From the NCBI GenBank assembly GCA_004764695.1, contig SMSO01000006.1:1034859-1098858 (forward strand): a stretch of 64,000 nt of DNA, in the 5' to 3' direction. This stretch comes from Schizochytrium sp. TIO01 (lineage: Eukaryota; Sar; Bigyra; Thraustochytrida; Thraustochytriidae). Below are positions 29,640 to 42,441 of this stretch, in pieces. A model generated the notes under the pieces. The model was not told the DNA's origin, did not search any database, and saw nothing but the letters and a program-made list of their open reading frames with translations. The translations under genes were made by a program, and so were the position numbers. Numbering within the stretch: the first letter of the stretch is position 1; each line of letters opens with the position of its first letter.

Positions 29640-32600
29640 TAAAGCTTGTTCTTCGCCACCTCAGTGGCTGCAGCCCTAGGCTCTGCCCAAGAGTTTCTCT
29701 TACTGTAACGTTCGCAGCTAGCTGGGTCTTCTGAGAGCCATCACAAATGTGATATGCCTCAACGCGTCAACAGTTTGGGTTTTGCCTCTTCTCACTAATA
29801 GTGCTGCTTTGCTGTTTTGGTATTACTGCGTGAAGAGTATAGATCAGACGCCTCGTTTTTTGCTTGCCTGGTCGTGTTGATTGCTTGCTACCTTGCACTC
29901 TTCACATTCGGGTTTTGCTTGATTTCCCAAATTCTTTGTATGTCTTTCCATCTTACTTCTGCTTCTTCCAGACAGCAATTACTCTTCACTCTTATCGCAT
30001 TGAGTTGAGATCATTGATTGGAAGCTGTAAATAGGAACACATTGTTGTAGGAAGGAGACGAACACTTGCAAACTTCATCATCACCATCATCATCTTGAGA
30101 GTCAGCACTACCTAGGTGCCTCTACCCAGATATCTACGACTGTGCCTGACGATGATCATGAGGGTCCTCGTAAGACTTTACTTCTTACCAGCACTTTGCC
30201 ATGGATGGTAGGAGGTAGTGCAGATGATGAAAATGAACAACAATTACACGAAGTGAGAAGAATGAGAACTCCTTTCAAGTGTTCTTTACAGACGATAGTA
30301 TAAAAACCAAACTAAACAAAACTAAAACACGACATCCTAAAGCAAGGTAGGTACAGGTACGACAAAGTAGCAAGACCAACGACGACTCGTATGGCAAAAC
30401 TACGACAAAACCACTCAAACTCGAAGACGAAGACATCCTTCCTCAGGGGACGCCCCGAGCCCAGCTTGTGTTACCAAACCACGACGATCGAACATCAGTC
30501 GGCATGGGTGAGTGAGTGCCCAGAGAGAACTAAGTTGAACTCTCTTTCGCCACAGCAGAGAACTCAAGAGTGAAAAGAAAAGATGGAACAGTGAACAAAC
30601 AAACTCCAAACCATTCACGCGCTGGCCACTTCAGCGTAGAAGAACAAACAAACAAACAAACAAACAAACAAACAAACAAACACCCAACAGAACAGGCGAG
30701 CTGAGCTCAGCCCAGGAACTCAGCTGCACCTCGAACAAGCACCAGAGGACAGGGAGGAAACACTGGCCGCACGTTCAGCTTCAGCAATTGTGTGCCCGAG
30801 CCAAATCACGTGGCGCAGCAGTTTGCTTGAGATCATCCTTTCATGGCCAGCAATTTGACACTCGGCGGTGCTAGGTAATGCAGCCTCATTCGTCGTGCTT
30901 TGACTTCTATTGCATTTTATATATCATATGCCATTGAATGAAAAATTTATTTAACATTTTTATTTTTTTATTTTTTAAAGTATTATTATTATTGTTCGCA
31001 AATACAAACAATATGAGTAAGCATCTTCGCTACTTTTCATGGCACTAATTGTAATTCGCCTCCAGAATGATTGCTCTGGCGTTCAGGCAGGACCAGCTAG
31101 AGCAGCGGACGCAGTCGTGGCGATCTCGGGGCTTCGGCAGACGACAGGTCATAAGCGGGGCTGCGCCTATCGGCGGCACACCACAAGGGGCGGCTGCCAT
31201 GAAGAAGTGCCGTAGACAAGGTCTGCTGCGAGAACCTCCTTTCGCCAGCTTCGCTTCGTCTCATCCGCTCATCAGGTTCGGGTTTTCGCACGAGCTCGAG
31301 CTGGTGGTACCGGTCAAGAGCGAGGGCACAGCGCCCGCTCTGGTTCAAACGCGAAGCTCCTGGGGTCGCCGGAGTGAATCGCGGTCAAGACGCACGAAAC
31401 GAGCTTCTCACAGATGCTCAGGCGAAAAGTTCGCGCACGTGCAAAGTCATTGCAGCAAGGCAATGCTGAGAGACAATGCGTAGGCCTGCAAATAGAAATA
31501 TGGAGGAATAGAAATATGGAGGAAACCCCTGCCGCGGGTGAGGAGCATGCCTGGCTTCGCAAGGCTCACGCGAGCGAGTTACAAGTCCATCAGCTGATAC
31601 CTTTTGCAGGTGCTTGAGCACCACTCTCAAGATCTCTTCTCACGCGATCCATCCAGCGAAGGAATGAACAATGAACAACGTTGAGTAATAAAAAAGAATA
31701 AGTTTTATGGCTTTTCCTGTGGGCTTTGGAGAGGGAGCGTCACTTCGAGCGAAGCTCTCGCCCTTGAAAGTCATGGCACAGCATATAACTTGGAGGGGGG
31801 AGGGAGCAAAGGTTAGTAGACATTTTGCAGAAGAAACAAAGGGTGCACGCTTCAGATTATTTAAATTCGTTCTTATATTTATTTTTATGTTATGTTATGC
31901 TATGCTATTCCTATTCTATTTTATTTATAATTAACAAAACTTTAAAGTGAGCGAACTACTACTATTGCTTTTTTATTTTTTATTTTTTTAAATTTAATAA
32001 TTTAAAATAAAATAAAATAAAAATTGAATATCCGAGTCATCGAAACTGAAAACATTTTAGTTAATTACAAAATAAAATAATATGTTCTTCGAGTTGTTCT
32101 TCGATTCCAAAACCCAATGATCAGGGAGTTTTCCACATGGGAACCGGAACCGAGCCGCCGCGAACCAAAAAAAGAAAAAGTATATAGGCCTAATTTAAAA
32201 GAAAGTAATAATAATCATAAACGTGTTATTATGATTACTACCATTAGTTTGAAGAGAAAGAAAAAAATAAAAGCGCACCATTAAACCATTCATTAAATAA
32301 CTACCACCAACAACCAATGAGGCGAATGAAAGGACATGGAAACCTTCGCAAAAGGGGCTCCTCCTCCTCCTCTGCTGCTGCATCACTTGGTAGTACCAGC
32401 AGTGAGTGGGGATTTGGTAATACTTGCTCTTAGAGCACAAGTTGATTTTATATAAAAGGCTTGCTAGACAGTACCTACCTGAATAACGTTTTGCAGTACT
32501 CATGTGCTAAGAGGCAACATATAATAATTCACAATTAAATCACGATACTTTAGTACACACAACACACGAGTCTCCTTTCTAAAAGTTATAGGGAGAGCCA

Positions 32601-34933
32601 AGATTAACATACGCCAACTTCCCCTCCAGTGCCCGGCAACGGAATTTCGCTGCTGCAATCGATCCTTGTTTCTTCGGTCGCTGCCGGATTGTTTGAAGCC
32701 ACTTGGACAAAGAACTTGAACTCTTTTCTTTTCTTTTCTTTCAATGCCATCATGATAACATGTATTGGTAACCTAGGATGTGCTAGGCCTACATATGTTC
32801 TCTCCTTTCGTTTATTTATAATTTATTTCAAGTTAAAATATAATTATGATCCTCCATCAAATAAAGATCACGACTCACAAGCACTGTGGTCATCTTGGTT
32901 GCCACCCTACTGAGTGGCCGTCCATCTTCGATCCTGGCCGCTCGACTGCCAACCATGCCAGGCCAATTGCTGTAGTGTAGCCCCATCCAAGATTCTCTCT
33001 CGGCCCGCGAAGACCGCGGTGTCCAGTCCTTGCAGCGCTGCCTGCACGTGCGATTACGTGTAGGCAGGCATACTTTCTGCGAGTCTGCACCCAGAAAGCA
33101 GCTGCTCCAACAATAAACAACTAGATGTTCTGCTGCTGCTCTAGTAGTCGGGACATGGGGTTCGCTGCAGTCTCTCCGAATCATAGCTCTTCCGAGCAGG
33201 CTCAGCTTGCATACACGGCACCACGGTGCGCACCGCTATCACCGTCATGCGATAGATAATGCTGCTTAGAATTCCTGAGAAAGGTCTTGACTACTCATGC
33301 TTCTGTTGAGTCTAGAAACCGAGCTGGGCGCTGGGCGCTGACGTTGATGTTCATTTGTTGTGGGACAACGTTGAGCGCAGCCACCTTCACGTGTGGCACT
33401 GTGTTCTGATTGAATTGTGTCTACGAGTTGTCTCTACGTTTTTAGAGGTGTGCATTTCGGGGTAGGCCCAGAGTGATTCGGGGTCTATTATTAAAGGCTC
33501 CTGAACTTGGTGCACACTCTCTGCATTTTGCTTGTAACGCAGCAAAACATATGCCAATGTCTCCTCTTTAACAGTAGCAGAGATACAAGGTTACTACACA
33601 TCACGTTGTTCACAATTGTGTTACCTTCAGTTCGACGTTTAGCGAGTGGAGATGGCTATTTTTATTGGTTCCGGATTCTCGGGTGATCTTTTCAAGGCTT
33701 CTCTGAAACCTAAAACCAAAAATCAGGTTACGCTAACTCAGGCTGCGATAGCATTTATGTTGGATCCGAGGTAGTGACTAAGCTGACACTGTGGAGAACA
33801 ATTAGTCTGACACTATACATATGTCTCATGACTTCTTAGGAGCTTGTCATAGGATTTTCAACTTGAAGAGTAGATTTTTAATCATTCGTCAGAGCCATAA
33901 AAGTACGGATATGTATAGAATATGTTATTCATAGAGCTTTGGCTTAAGTTTCTTCACCATGTAAAAAATAATTGCTTGACACCTCTGTCTCTAGAGTGAG
34001 AGTGAAATGGCGGCACATTGAGCTCAACAGCGTCTAGTTAGGAACGCCACATAAAGTTCTATTTTTTTTCAAGATACAATGCTATTGTATAAACCTCTTG
34101 CCATGAATTTCATGATTAGGTCTAGTATCTTTGATTCATGATAAATAAAGAGTTTCCTCCATGCTCATCTATTGAAATGAAGGTGAAATCTTGGAGCTCT
34201 GAATCGAGATGTCCTGGATGCATGTCGAACTCTGCGATATAATGCTCCTATGAAGATGGGCAACCTGAGCTACAAGTTTGAGGTCCCTGTAATATTATGT
34301 GAGCCCCTGGCTTGCGTTGACTACGTATAGTAGTGGACGGGACGAAACTCATTCAAATAATTTCCAATTAATTTGTTCTTGTTGGTGCTAGAGATCTTGA
34401 AAACTGTGTACAGAGACTCTTCAAAAAGTTCCCAACAATGACTACCGATGATTTTTTCTTTTCGCTCCCAGTATAGGTAGTAACTTACTCAGCCTAAAAT
34501 CTTATTACTTTGATGTTTGTAACGTGATGTGGGCGCAAATTTTCGCCCATGCTGTGACCAGAATAACATTTTCCTGCATTTTGTTTGCAATGTCTATCCA
34601 AAATTTAGGGGGAGAATAGTGAGAGGGGGAGAGGGGGGTGTCGTCGTAGTCGTACATCAAGTTCTGCCAAATACCCTTTGAATGGGTTCTCTCTCAGAAG
34701 ATCCAATATACGCTCCGATTCACGTTGCAACTAAGGGGGGGGGGTCACTTCTCCTTAACAAACTTGGTACAATCTAAAGCACCTTTCATCGTATGTTTTG
34801 TTTTTCTTAATTCACGCAGGAGGATCAATCTAGTAAAAATGTTAGTGTCTAATTTAGAAATAAGATAATCAATTGTTGAGTTGGCTGAACTCAAGATTTC
34901 CATGTCATTCTGAAGTATGTCGACGATATTATT
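29640..34933. other. 5.3-kb gene-poor region
   Basis: No conserved gene is recognised. It alternates AT-rich stretches (31860-32080, 32160-32330) with GC-richer islands (about 31060-31640 and 32880-33240). It contains an (AAAC)n repeat and one isolated 40-codon ATG frame at 33652-33774 in a good start context (GAGATGG) with no family match. The first few hundred bases probably hold the 5' end of the minus-strand membrane-protein gene. Confidence 0.45.
30643..30681. repeat. (AAAC)n microsatellite
   Basis: About 39 bp of AAAC/CAAA tetranucleotide repeat. Confidence 0.9.
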
Positions 34934-35791
34934 TTAAGCTATCGATTTAGCACCCATGATACTCGTAAGCATCTCATGCGTAGTAAAGTATGGACGATAC
35001 ATGTTGGGGTAAGCATGCATGGGCTCCATCATTAAATATTTTGCCGAGCTTTTATTCTCTTTGAAAAACTGAGCACAATATTCAAGGTTAATAAACTTGC
35101 TTGAAAAATCGTCAGCCTCATCTGTTTTCTTAATGGGGACATCGTTAACCATACTAGGTGTTATCCCTCTAAGACTGAATAAAGTAGACTTATCAGATGG
35201 ACGAATGCCATCATTGTCAACAATTGCAAAGGTCGCATCAGTAAATTGCTCAGGTGGTACTTGTTTCATCACCCATGATAAAGGTTTTAAATCTATTTCA
35301 AATGGCTGGAACATTTCTTGACCTTCTTCTGTTGAATAGATTCACCAAATATTTTTAAAGGCCCCAAAATTCACCTTTTTCATGATGGAAGTACTACGAG
35401 GAAACATTTTCAAAGAGATGATCATTTTACTGGTTAAACACAGTTGCTCGAAGCCATTCGTAAAATCATTTTTGGATACCATGTCAATCCACTCCACGTA
35501 GCATTTTGCAACAAGCATCCAAAATTTTGGTATTCTTTTCAAAAGCGAAGCACTCAAGACCAAACCAGCGATGGTATCCAGTGGAGCGTCTGACATGAAA
35601 ACCTTTAGATCATGTAACACGATTTTAGTGACGAAGTTTTCGAGATAGTCAGTATCTTCAAAGATTAAACACCACAGATGGCTATCAAACGAGGTTTTCT
35701 CCAGGCCGCAACATTCGATAAACAAAGATATCGCAGTTGTGGTAAATCGAATATTTACAAAGAAGCAGCTTACTTCCTCGTCACCCTTGAC
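34934..35791 (-). pseudogene. Interrupted reading frame, unknown protein, with one in-frame TGA
   Basis: On the minus strand one phase stays open from 35791 to a stop at 34934 except for a single TGA at 35344-35342. Both halves look protein-like: the first half contains FEDTDYLENFVTKIVLHDLK and the second contains ATFAIVDNDGIRP and MEPMHAYPNMYRPYF. No ATG opens the first half; an ATG follows the TGA at 35314. A 3n-length intron that would remove the TGA is not evident. Best reading: a decayed gene or the 3' exons of a broken one. Alternatives are two pieces with an unseen intron, or a recoded TGA. No family is recognised. Confidence 0.35.
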
Positions 35792-36774
35792 TCAAGAGAG
35801 TCTAAGGCTCAGCTCCAACTTTATGGCTTAGATCATTTCCTCTATAGTCGATATATCGCAGTCCCTATCAAAACCCTCGTGGACTTTCTTCGCGGCCCTT
35901 GGCATTTCCTACTTTCCCGACTGTCCATACCAAACTTTGAACGGTCCCTAACATCGAAGTTACGCATTCTCCAGTACTCACAGAACAAAGAAAGCCCATA
36001 AAAATGTTTCGCCTAATGTCCAACAGTATATTGACATCAAAGATTCTGCTTCTATGTTCTTGTATATAATTACATTCCCATACGACACTCTTCACACAAT
36101 CTCCTATGTATGTGTTGCCCAGAAATAAATGTATCCTCTTCAAGGACGAAGACCGTCTCTTTCATTACATAGAGTCCATTCCATAATGATAGATAATTAC
36201 CTATTCTTTGCTAAGCTCTTTCGGCCCTTCAACATAATATACATGGGAAAAAAGTATTCCGAGGAATTTACCTCCATGCCTTCGCAAGGTGATCATGGGT
36301 TCTAAGTACCTAGTCTCAACGTACCCTAGGTACTTATTTCGCAATACCTATCTTTACGTAACCAGTACTTAATTGATCAGGAAATTCTCTTAAAATTTTT
36401 AGGCTCTCATACGTGTTAATTATATGGTAAGTAAATATACGGATGAGGATTGATTCCAGCGAAAGGAAACGAGTCCCTATCTGCTATAATATTGGTCAAA
36501 TTCTGACTCCAGATGATTGCATGAAGTATTGGAAAACAGACCCTAACGAAATAATGTGGATTATCCTTGGGCACTAATACGCTAACCCTAAGCCAGACTA
36601 GAGCCAAATTAATCAGGTTACATCTTCCATCACTCCCCAGGAAAGATATTTGATAGACATAGATTTATCTGAATTGTGGCTCATATGAATTATTCTCCAA
36701 GCAACATGACTTCCTTTATGTGAAATCAAAAGATTTGAAGAACATATAACTGCTGACAGACAGATGTCTTGCGA
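35792..36774. other. Intergenic spacer
   Basis: About 1 kb between the broken frame and the 3' end of the RhoGAP gene. A 91-codon minus-strand frame (35868-36143) in another phase could be a further fragment of the broken gene, but I cannot show it. GGTAC/TACCTAG repeats occur near 36305-36370. Confidence 0.4.
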
Positions 36775-38238
36775 CTACTTGTGTTCTGCAAGAGATTTTC
36801 TTGATACATGCTTAGGATTTGTTGCAAGCTTGTGGGGAATCTCTTTAACTTGTTGATGAATGATGCCAGCACTTTCATCTTCGCCCATTTCTTCCTCTTC
36901 CCCGTCCTCTTCTTCAATAGGTTCATCGATAATGAGATGTGTTGGTTCCGGAGGATTTTTGTCACGAGCCAGAGAATATCGAGCTTTAAAAACGCGAAGA
37001 CCAGGGCTCTGAAAAGGTTCTAAATCTCTTAACCAACTTAGGCGAGGACGATCAGCTCGCTCTCCTGCAAGGCCAAGATTATGTGAGCTCCCCTGTTTTC
37101 CACGTCGTCGAGTATCTACAGACCATGCATAACGTGGACGTGCAGACTCAAACGATTCATTGAATACCTCTTGGTCATTGTCATTTGAGTTTTCCTCGCC
37201 TTCTTCCTCAACATCTCGCAATGAACCTTGCTTGCCAAAGGACTGATCCTTTCCTTTGTGTTTATGGGCCTTGTTTTTATGCAGTTTATTCAACTTCTTG
37301 AGACGCTTTTTCTCTTCCTTTTTGCTGTCATCACTCTTCTTTGTTTCTGCAGAGAAGCGGGAAGATGATGAAGACTCCGAGGAGTCCTGAACAGAGTCTT
37401 CCACAATTTCTGAGTCATCCTGTGTGGAGCTATCTGTGGATTGAAAGTCTGGGACGGCTGTAACCGTGGCCCTTCGTTGGGGAAGCCCATTGCGCAAATT
37501 ATCTTGATGGTGCTGTGGAATAGGACGGCTTGCCCCAGGAGCATCAAGCCCATTCCCCAGAGCAATACGCCTATACATAGGAAAGAGTGAGTCTGCACTT
37601 GAAATGAGCATTTCAGTCACATAAATGGCCAAATGAATCTTGCTTGTTGCCTCTGAGCTTGAAAAATGCTGTAGAAAAAACACAGGCGCGAAGCAAATCG
37701 CCAATGCATGAACAGACATCTTTGTTGTATCCTTTTCTGCCGCCACAATGCGCAGAAAATTAAAAACTTTGGCGAGTACAGCAGCACTAGTGCTCGACAA
37801 CGTTCGTGTGAGTACACGAAGAGATTTGTTGAATTTAGCAAGGTCTCGCCGGTTCTTTGAGGACTCTGGGTCGGTTGGCAAAGTTAGCTGCACTTTAGAT
37901 GCAGCACGAACCAGTTGCTGCGCCTGACTTCGAAGTAGAATGGGGCTGATGGAGTCCATTAAGTATTTCTTAAAGAGACTGGCCACATCGTTAGGCTCGA
38001 TGCCAACAGCAGAAGCAAGAGCGTCCATGTCACCCAACTCATATTTCTCTACAAGATCATCGACCACATCTTTCCTGCCAGGAACTCGGAAAACAAACTC
38101 AGGGATGTCCACCTTGAGGAAATCCACGCAGTCCGAAACAACTTTGAGAAGCGGCGCTCGAAGCCTCGGTGTGTTGGGCAAAATACTGGACTCTTGCGTT
38201 GATGAGCGCCTCCTTCGCGACAGTCTCTGTAGCAACAT
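36775..38238 (-). CDS. RhoGAP-domain protein with a long disordered tail
   Basis: 487 residues from the first ATG at 38238. The frame is open back to a TTG at 38268, so an upstream exon cannot be excluded. Residues about 25-225 form a RhoGAP fold: PLLKVVSDCVDFL starts the domain, FVFRVPG contains the arginine finger (R51), SLFKKYLMDSISPILL matches the LKxFLRELPEPL helix (K90), and MSVHALAICFAP corresponds to the NLAxVxxPNL motif. The Asn of PNL is replaced. These proteins speed GTP hydrolysis on Rho/Rac/Cdc42-type GTPases and shape actin and membrane traffic. Residues 260-487 are low-complexity: Ser/Asp-rich, then a Lys/His block, then Arg-rich and acidic blocks. The R and K of the active site are present, so it is probably active. 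The N-terminus is very short before the domain, which again hints at a missing exon. Confidence 0.75.
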   Translation of the reverse strand: MLLQRLSRRRRSSTQESSILPNTPRLRAPLLKVVSDCVDFLKVDIPEFVFRVPGRKDVVDDLVEKYELGDMDALASAVGIEPNDVASLFKKYLMDSISPILLRSQAQQLVRAASKVQLTLPTDPESSKNRRDLAKFNKSLRVLTRTLSSTSAAVLAKVFNFLRIVAAEKDTTKMSVHALAICFAPVFFLQHFSSSEATSKIHLAIYVTEMLISSADSLFPMYRRIALGNGLDAPGASRPIPQHHQDNLRNGLPQRRATVTAVPDFQSTDSSTQDDSEIVEDSVQDSSESSSSSRFSAETKKSDDSKKEEKKRLKKLNKLHKNKAHKHKGKDQSFGKQGSLRDVEEEGEENSNDNDQEVFNESFESARPRYAWSVDTRRRGKQGSSHNLGLAGERADRPRLSWLRDLEPFQSPGLRVFKARYSLARDKNPPEPTHLIIDEPIEEEDGEEEEMGEDESAGIIHQQVKEIPHKLATNPKHVSRKSLAEHK

Positions 38239-41200
38239 TTGGTCTCGGCAGGAAGTAGAATACAACAAGTGCAGCGCAAGTTGTTGAATTTAGTGTTTGG
38301 TCTAGTACTCGAGCTGGGTTTTGTACTAGTAGGTACCTCTTATATGGGACTTGAAGTAGAGCTTTCACAAAGTCCCGAATCCTTGCTTGAAAGGACTGAA
38401 CTGAAGGATGCCAAAAAATTATTTGCTTGATGTCGTCAAGAGCAGAGGCTATAAGATATCAGTACAACTATTCTTCTGATGCCAGAGTTGCTGCTCTTAT
38501 GACTTGCGAAGAAAAGAGTAAGTCACTCAGGCAATGTTTCCTCTAATTATGAATGATGTGCGTGCTTTTGGACAGGGTAAGCTTTCCTGTTCACTTTTTA
38601 TTGCTTGCGAACCAGGCTGGCCGAAAATCTAGTAGTCTTTCGCAAAGTTGAAGCCCTCAAGCTAGACTTTCGTGCCTGTACTCGTATTGAGCCAATCTTC
38701 AGCCCCTCGATTTGAGCACAAATATATGGGCCAAAATAAAGAATCTAAGGATATAGATGCTTATAATGCACTCTGTAAATCCTTTTGCCCTGTATGTTTT
38801 GGCTGAAGATCCAACTCCGCTTTCAATATCCTAATTTTGCTCCTCTTCTCGAATAGTCCTTGTGTTAACTCGCTATACAAAGTAATTTTCGAGCTTGAGA
38901 TGGAATGGAATGATTTAGACCGCTCCTAGCATAACTTCCTGACCTCTCGCAGGTTGTAATCACAGTCTGTCTGAAGCAAAGGCTGTCTCGCCCCCCCCCC
39001 CTAGTTGCAGAGGCAACGAACGCCTCGCTCGTGAGCAAGGTCGTCTCCGAGCGGCTGGGCTGTCCGACAACTAAAGTCCCACAGCGCACGGGACTTTGTT
39101 CAACTAATCTACAAAAGTAGTTGGACGAAACTTTCTGGACAAGCCGCCAAAACTGCCAAGCCCGGTTTGACTACTGTCACAGAAACTAAGCAAAGGCCTT
39201 CTTACACGGCTGCGATAACAGGCTGCGCTTTGCGTAGGAGGGTTTTGTCTCAAGCTGAGGCGGGAGATCTGTTGCGAAAAGCTTAAATTTACAGAATCAA
39301 CAATCAGGTGTCGAAAACAGTGTGTGCGGGACAGGAAGCGTACGAACTGCGCTGCCAAGAATAGCCACGCCTCCCAGAGCACCTCCTGAAGTCCTGTAGA
39401 GCACCGTACCTTGCACCGCGCAGCTTTGCACGTCAGCCATGCAAAGTTCTCCGCCAAGGAATACTTATCCTGGTTTCGAGTTTTGTAGACGAAGAACAGA
39501 AACCTTTTTTCCTATTTCATTTTTTTAACTTTATATCAGAGGCCCAAATACCAGTAGAGTAAATAAATATATACAGCTTTAAAAAAAATACTCAAATCCA
39601 AATTATATATTACGTATGGTCACGGTTGATGCCTATATCGATTTTATTTTATTTATTTATTAAATATATATATATAACTAAAATAAAGCAAAGACCTATG
39701 GTCCTCTTACTCAATGCTACGATGGTAAAACTCATTTTGTTAGAAATAAAAGTGCCCAGAGACACTGATACGAGCAGCTATAATGTCCTAAAATAGAGTG
39801 ACGTGTGTATTTTATTCGTACCCACCTACATGCATCATAGAGATTATTATATGACCATCGATTGGTGTAGTTGTATTGCACACGCACGAAGCCGAGCTCG
39901 CGTTGCGTACTTTGATAACCCCAGCTGCGAATTATCACAGATTAAAAGACTCGTGGAGCGGGCAGCACAGAGTGTTTGGAATCTACCTCAGAATGGGAAA
40001 TTTGCCATAAAACGAAAACCTTAGTGTTCGATTTTGGCTGCGCAATTTCCTCCAGAGAGACATGTAGATAGCCATGGGACTTACCTATGTTACGCAAATA
40101 AACGACTGCTTTCTTCAAGTTGCAGGGGAAGCTGGTCACCAGCTTGAAACATACAGTCGCGCTGCAAAGAGATCGATCTTGTACTACATTAAAAGAAATG
40201 AGGGAGCTAAAGTTATCCTTCCCACTTCGGTTGGTGACAAAAGGTGTGCTCTCGCGGAGCTTTCTCTTTCTTCATTTCTGCAGTTCAAGAATCCAAGTTG
40301 ATCAAGTGCGTTGCCGGCTTGAACGAGCTCGGATGGAGCAGAGCCAGGCGCAATTCGCTTTCTAGATTTCCCATGCTCGTGGTGGTCCAGCTGGGTGCTG
40401 ACCATCACACTAAATTGATCCATCCATTCACACATTCACATTTGCAGCTTGAGGCTGAGTTATCAGTAGCAAAACACCCTCGCTCGGAAGGCTTTGTTAA
40501 ACTTTGTGGTGTCTTTGATGATTAGCCAGAACAGGTACTGGTACAAACTAGCCCTGTAAATATGTGGCTCTCACGCTTTCGCTGAGTCTCATTATATTAG
40601 TCTTTCTTACTTTCTTTCTTTCTTTCTCTCTTTGTCTTTTCATGTCATTTCAAAAGTTTTGATTGTTGTTACCGAGCTTAATGTAGTAGGTTTTGAAGAA
40701 AGATCACGAGAGAGCTTGCAGTCCTTTGACTCTGTTCGCAACCAATATATGTGCTTTGCACAGATTGACTACTCAATTTGTTCAACTTTTTAGAATTCTT
40801 CACGATAGTTCGATGGCTCTAATGCAGAGAAAAGATGGCATTGAACGAATGAATCATACTTTTCAACTTTTTCCTGGACAATCTCCAAAGTAGAAAGAAA
40901 TTGATCAAATATTTCCAATTGTTTAATTATTTCCCATCAAGTGCGAATAACATTGCACTTGACTAATGCCTGAAAATTGCCTCTTTTCAACGTTAGCAAG
41001 CCTAATGCATCACACTCGTGAAAGATACTGAGAAGCTGATTTATAGAATCATTAGGTTTGATGGCTCTGACACCTCAAGTTTCGATGAAACGCGGTTTTG
41101 TAAAACTCAGCGTGTGTCAATCAAGACTTTCAGGTTTACCCTTACGAAGATATATGACTCTAACTGCGGGATGCACTGTGACTTGCATTTATTTATAAAA

Positions 41201-41985
41201 GATTTGAATTCCGCAACTGGATTCTTCAAGCACAGATAGTAGACACCCAGACTATCAATAGAGCTCCTTATGAGACGCATACATATGATCTTGTTCTTAA
41301 TGGCACAGAAAATATCTGATTACATACTATTCATTTAAAAAAACGCATTGCACACTGTTGGCAAACATCTGTGAACTTTTTTCCAAAGCTGGGCTAACGG
41401 GAAAATGCATAATGTCAAACATCTTAATGAAAAAAATCTAAACAAAAAACGTTTTCTTGTTGTGATCTAGCTACCAGATATAGGTTCCAGATTGTGACTA
41501 GTCAGGTATGATGCTAGTTTTGAGTTAGTATTTTGCGCTCTAAACTTTCAAGATTTACACTTAAACGTAAAACAATTCGAATTTACCATTGTTTCGTCTT
41601 TAGGATATCCTCTATTTATCAACTTAATTGCAAACATCTTTCCAGACTATCTTCAATAAGATGGTTTACTTAGAATGCTTCGTAAGCTTGCTCTCAGTGA
41701 CACTACCAAGTTAAAGTTCAAGCTCTGAATCTCACAATGAGGATCGAACCAGAGTCATCTAGAAGATGAAGTTTCTCTGTAAGGTATGGATCGCAATTCT
41801 ACATGCTGAATACGTGATTTTGTGGGAAGTAAATCTATCCTGCTATGGCAATTGGTGATGTGATATACTTTCACTTGAACTCTTTCGAATCAGAGGCTAA
41901 CTTTATCAACCCTCTGGCTTGGGTAAACATCAAGTCAGATACATCCCTTATGTGAATATTTCATGAGTTAGAATATTCAGCTCAA
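38239..41985. other. 3.7-kb gene-poor region left of the retrotransposon
   Basis: No conserved gene is recognised. It contains a C homopolymer run near 38991-39001, an AT-rich stretch 39510-39690, a CTTT-type repeat near 40603-40635 and short non-conserved frames only. The copia element inserted at its right end, apparently without interrupting a gene. Confidence 0.45.
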
Positions 41986-41990
41986 AGAAC
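41986..41990. repeat. Target-site duplication, left copy (AGAAC)
   Basis: The 5-bp AGAAC abuts the 5' LTR and is repeated exactly after the 3' LTR. A 5-bp duplication is typical of Ty1/copia integrases. Confidence 0.9.
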
Positions 41991-42405
41991 TGCTGAGATC
42001 TCCAATCGAAGGAACTAGTGGACAAGACATTGCTAGAGTTCTTGGTGTCCCTTTGTAAAACCCATTAGAAATAAGGTTTGCATTAGAACAAGAATAAGCA
42101 GCCAGATTTATGTGGCTGCTGAAGCCAAGAACTAGAAGTGTAATTACACATCACTGACTCCCAAAGCTTGGTTAGCTTGGATCGATGGTGGAGAAGGTTG
42201 GATAACCTAACCCCATCAATTATCTCTAACCACATTCAAGAATGTCTTAATCTCCCTAACTACTACATGAATCCATCTGTCCTGGAATTCATTCCTCAGG
42301 ACAGCAGTTCGCTAACTCTTAAATCAGCCTTCTTATAGCCTTCATCTAGCCTTCTACCTTCATCTTTACAGTCAACCTCACGCTAATCAATATCACCTCT
42401 CAGCA
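41991..42405 (+). repeat. 5' LTR of the copia element
   Basis: 415 bp, beginning TGCTGAGATC and ending CTCTCAGCA. It has the same length and, as far as I can read, the same sequence as the 3' LTR. It should contain the element's promoter. A TTATAG near 42332 is a possible TATA-like site, but this is weak. Confidence 0.95.
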
Positions 42406-42420
42406 GGTTATAGGCCCAAA
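42406..42420 (+). other. Primer-binding site, copia-type (internal initiator tRNA-Met)
   Basis: The base right after the LTR begins GGTTATAGGCCCA. Its complement, TGGGCCTATAACC, closely matches the anticodon arm of initiator tRNA-Met (GGGCYCATAACC) rather than a tRNA 3' end, which would give TGG directly after the LTR. Drosophila copia is known to prime from a half-tRNA-Met at such a site, and from memory its leader starts almost identically. That comparison is recalled, not searched. Confidence 0.6.
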
Positions 42421-42441
42421 ATTACTTCGAGACTAACCAAG

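Noticed and set aside
31067-31483. 138-codon Arg/Ser-rich frame in a GC-richer island
   Set aside because: Frames of similar length lie on the opposite strand, as expected from GC-rich non-coding DNA. No motif.
33652-33774. 40-codon ATG frame with a good start context
   Set aside because: Too short, isolated in a gene desert, with no homologous downstream exon seen. Kept only as a note.
41715-41790. Minus-strand GGTTCGATCC, like a tRNA B box
   Set aside because: The flanking bases cannot form a T stem, and no acceptor or anticodon stem fits.
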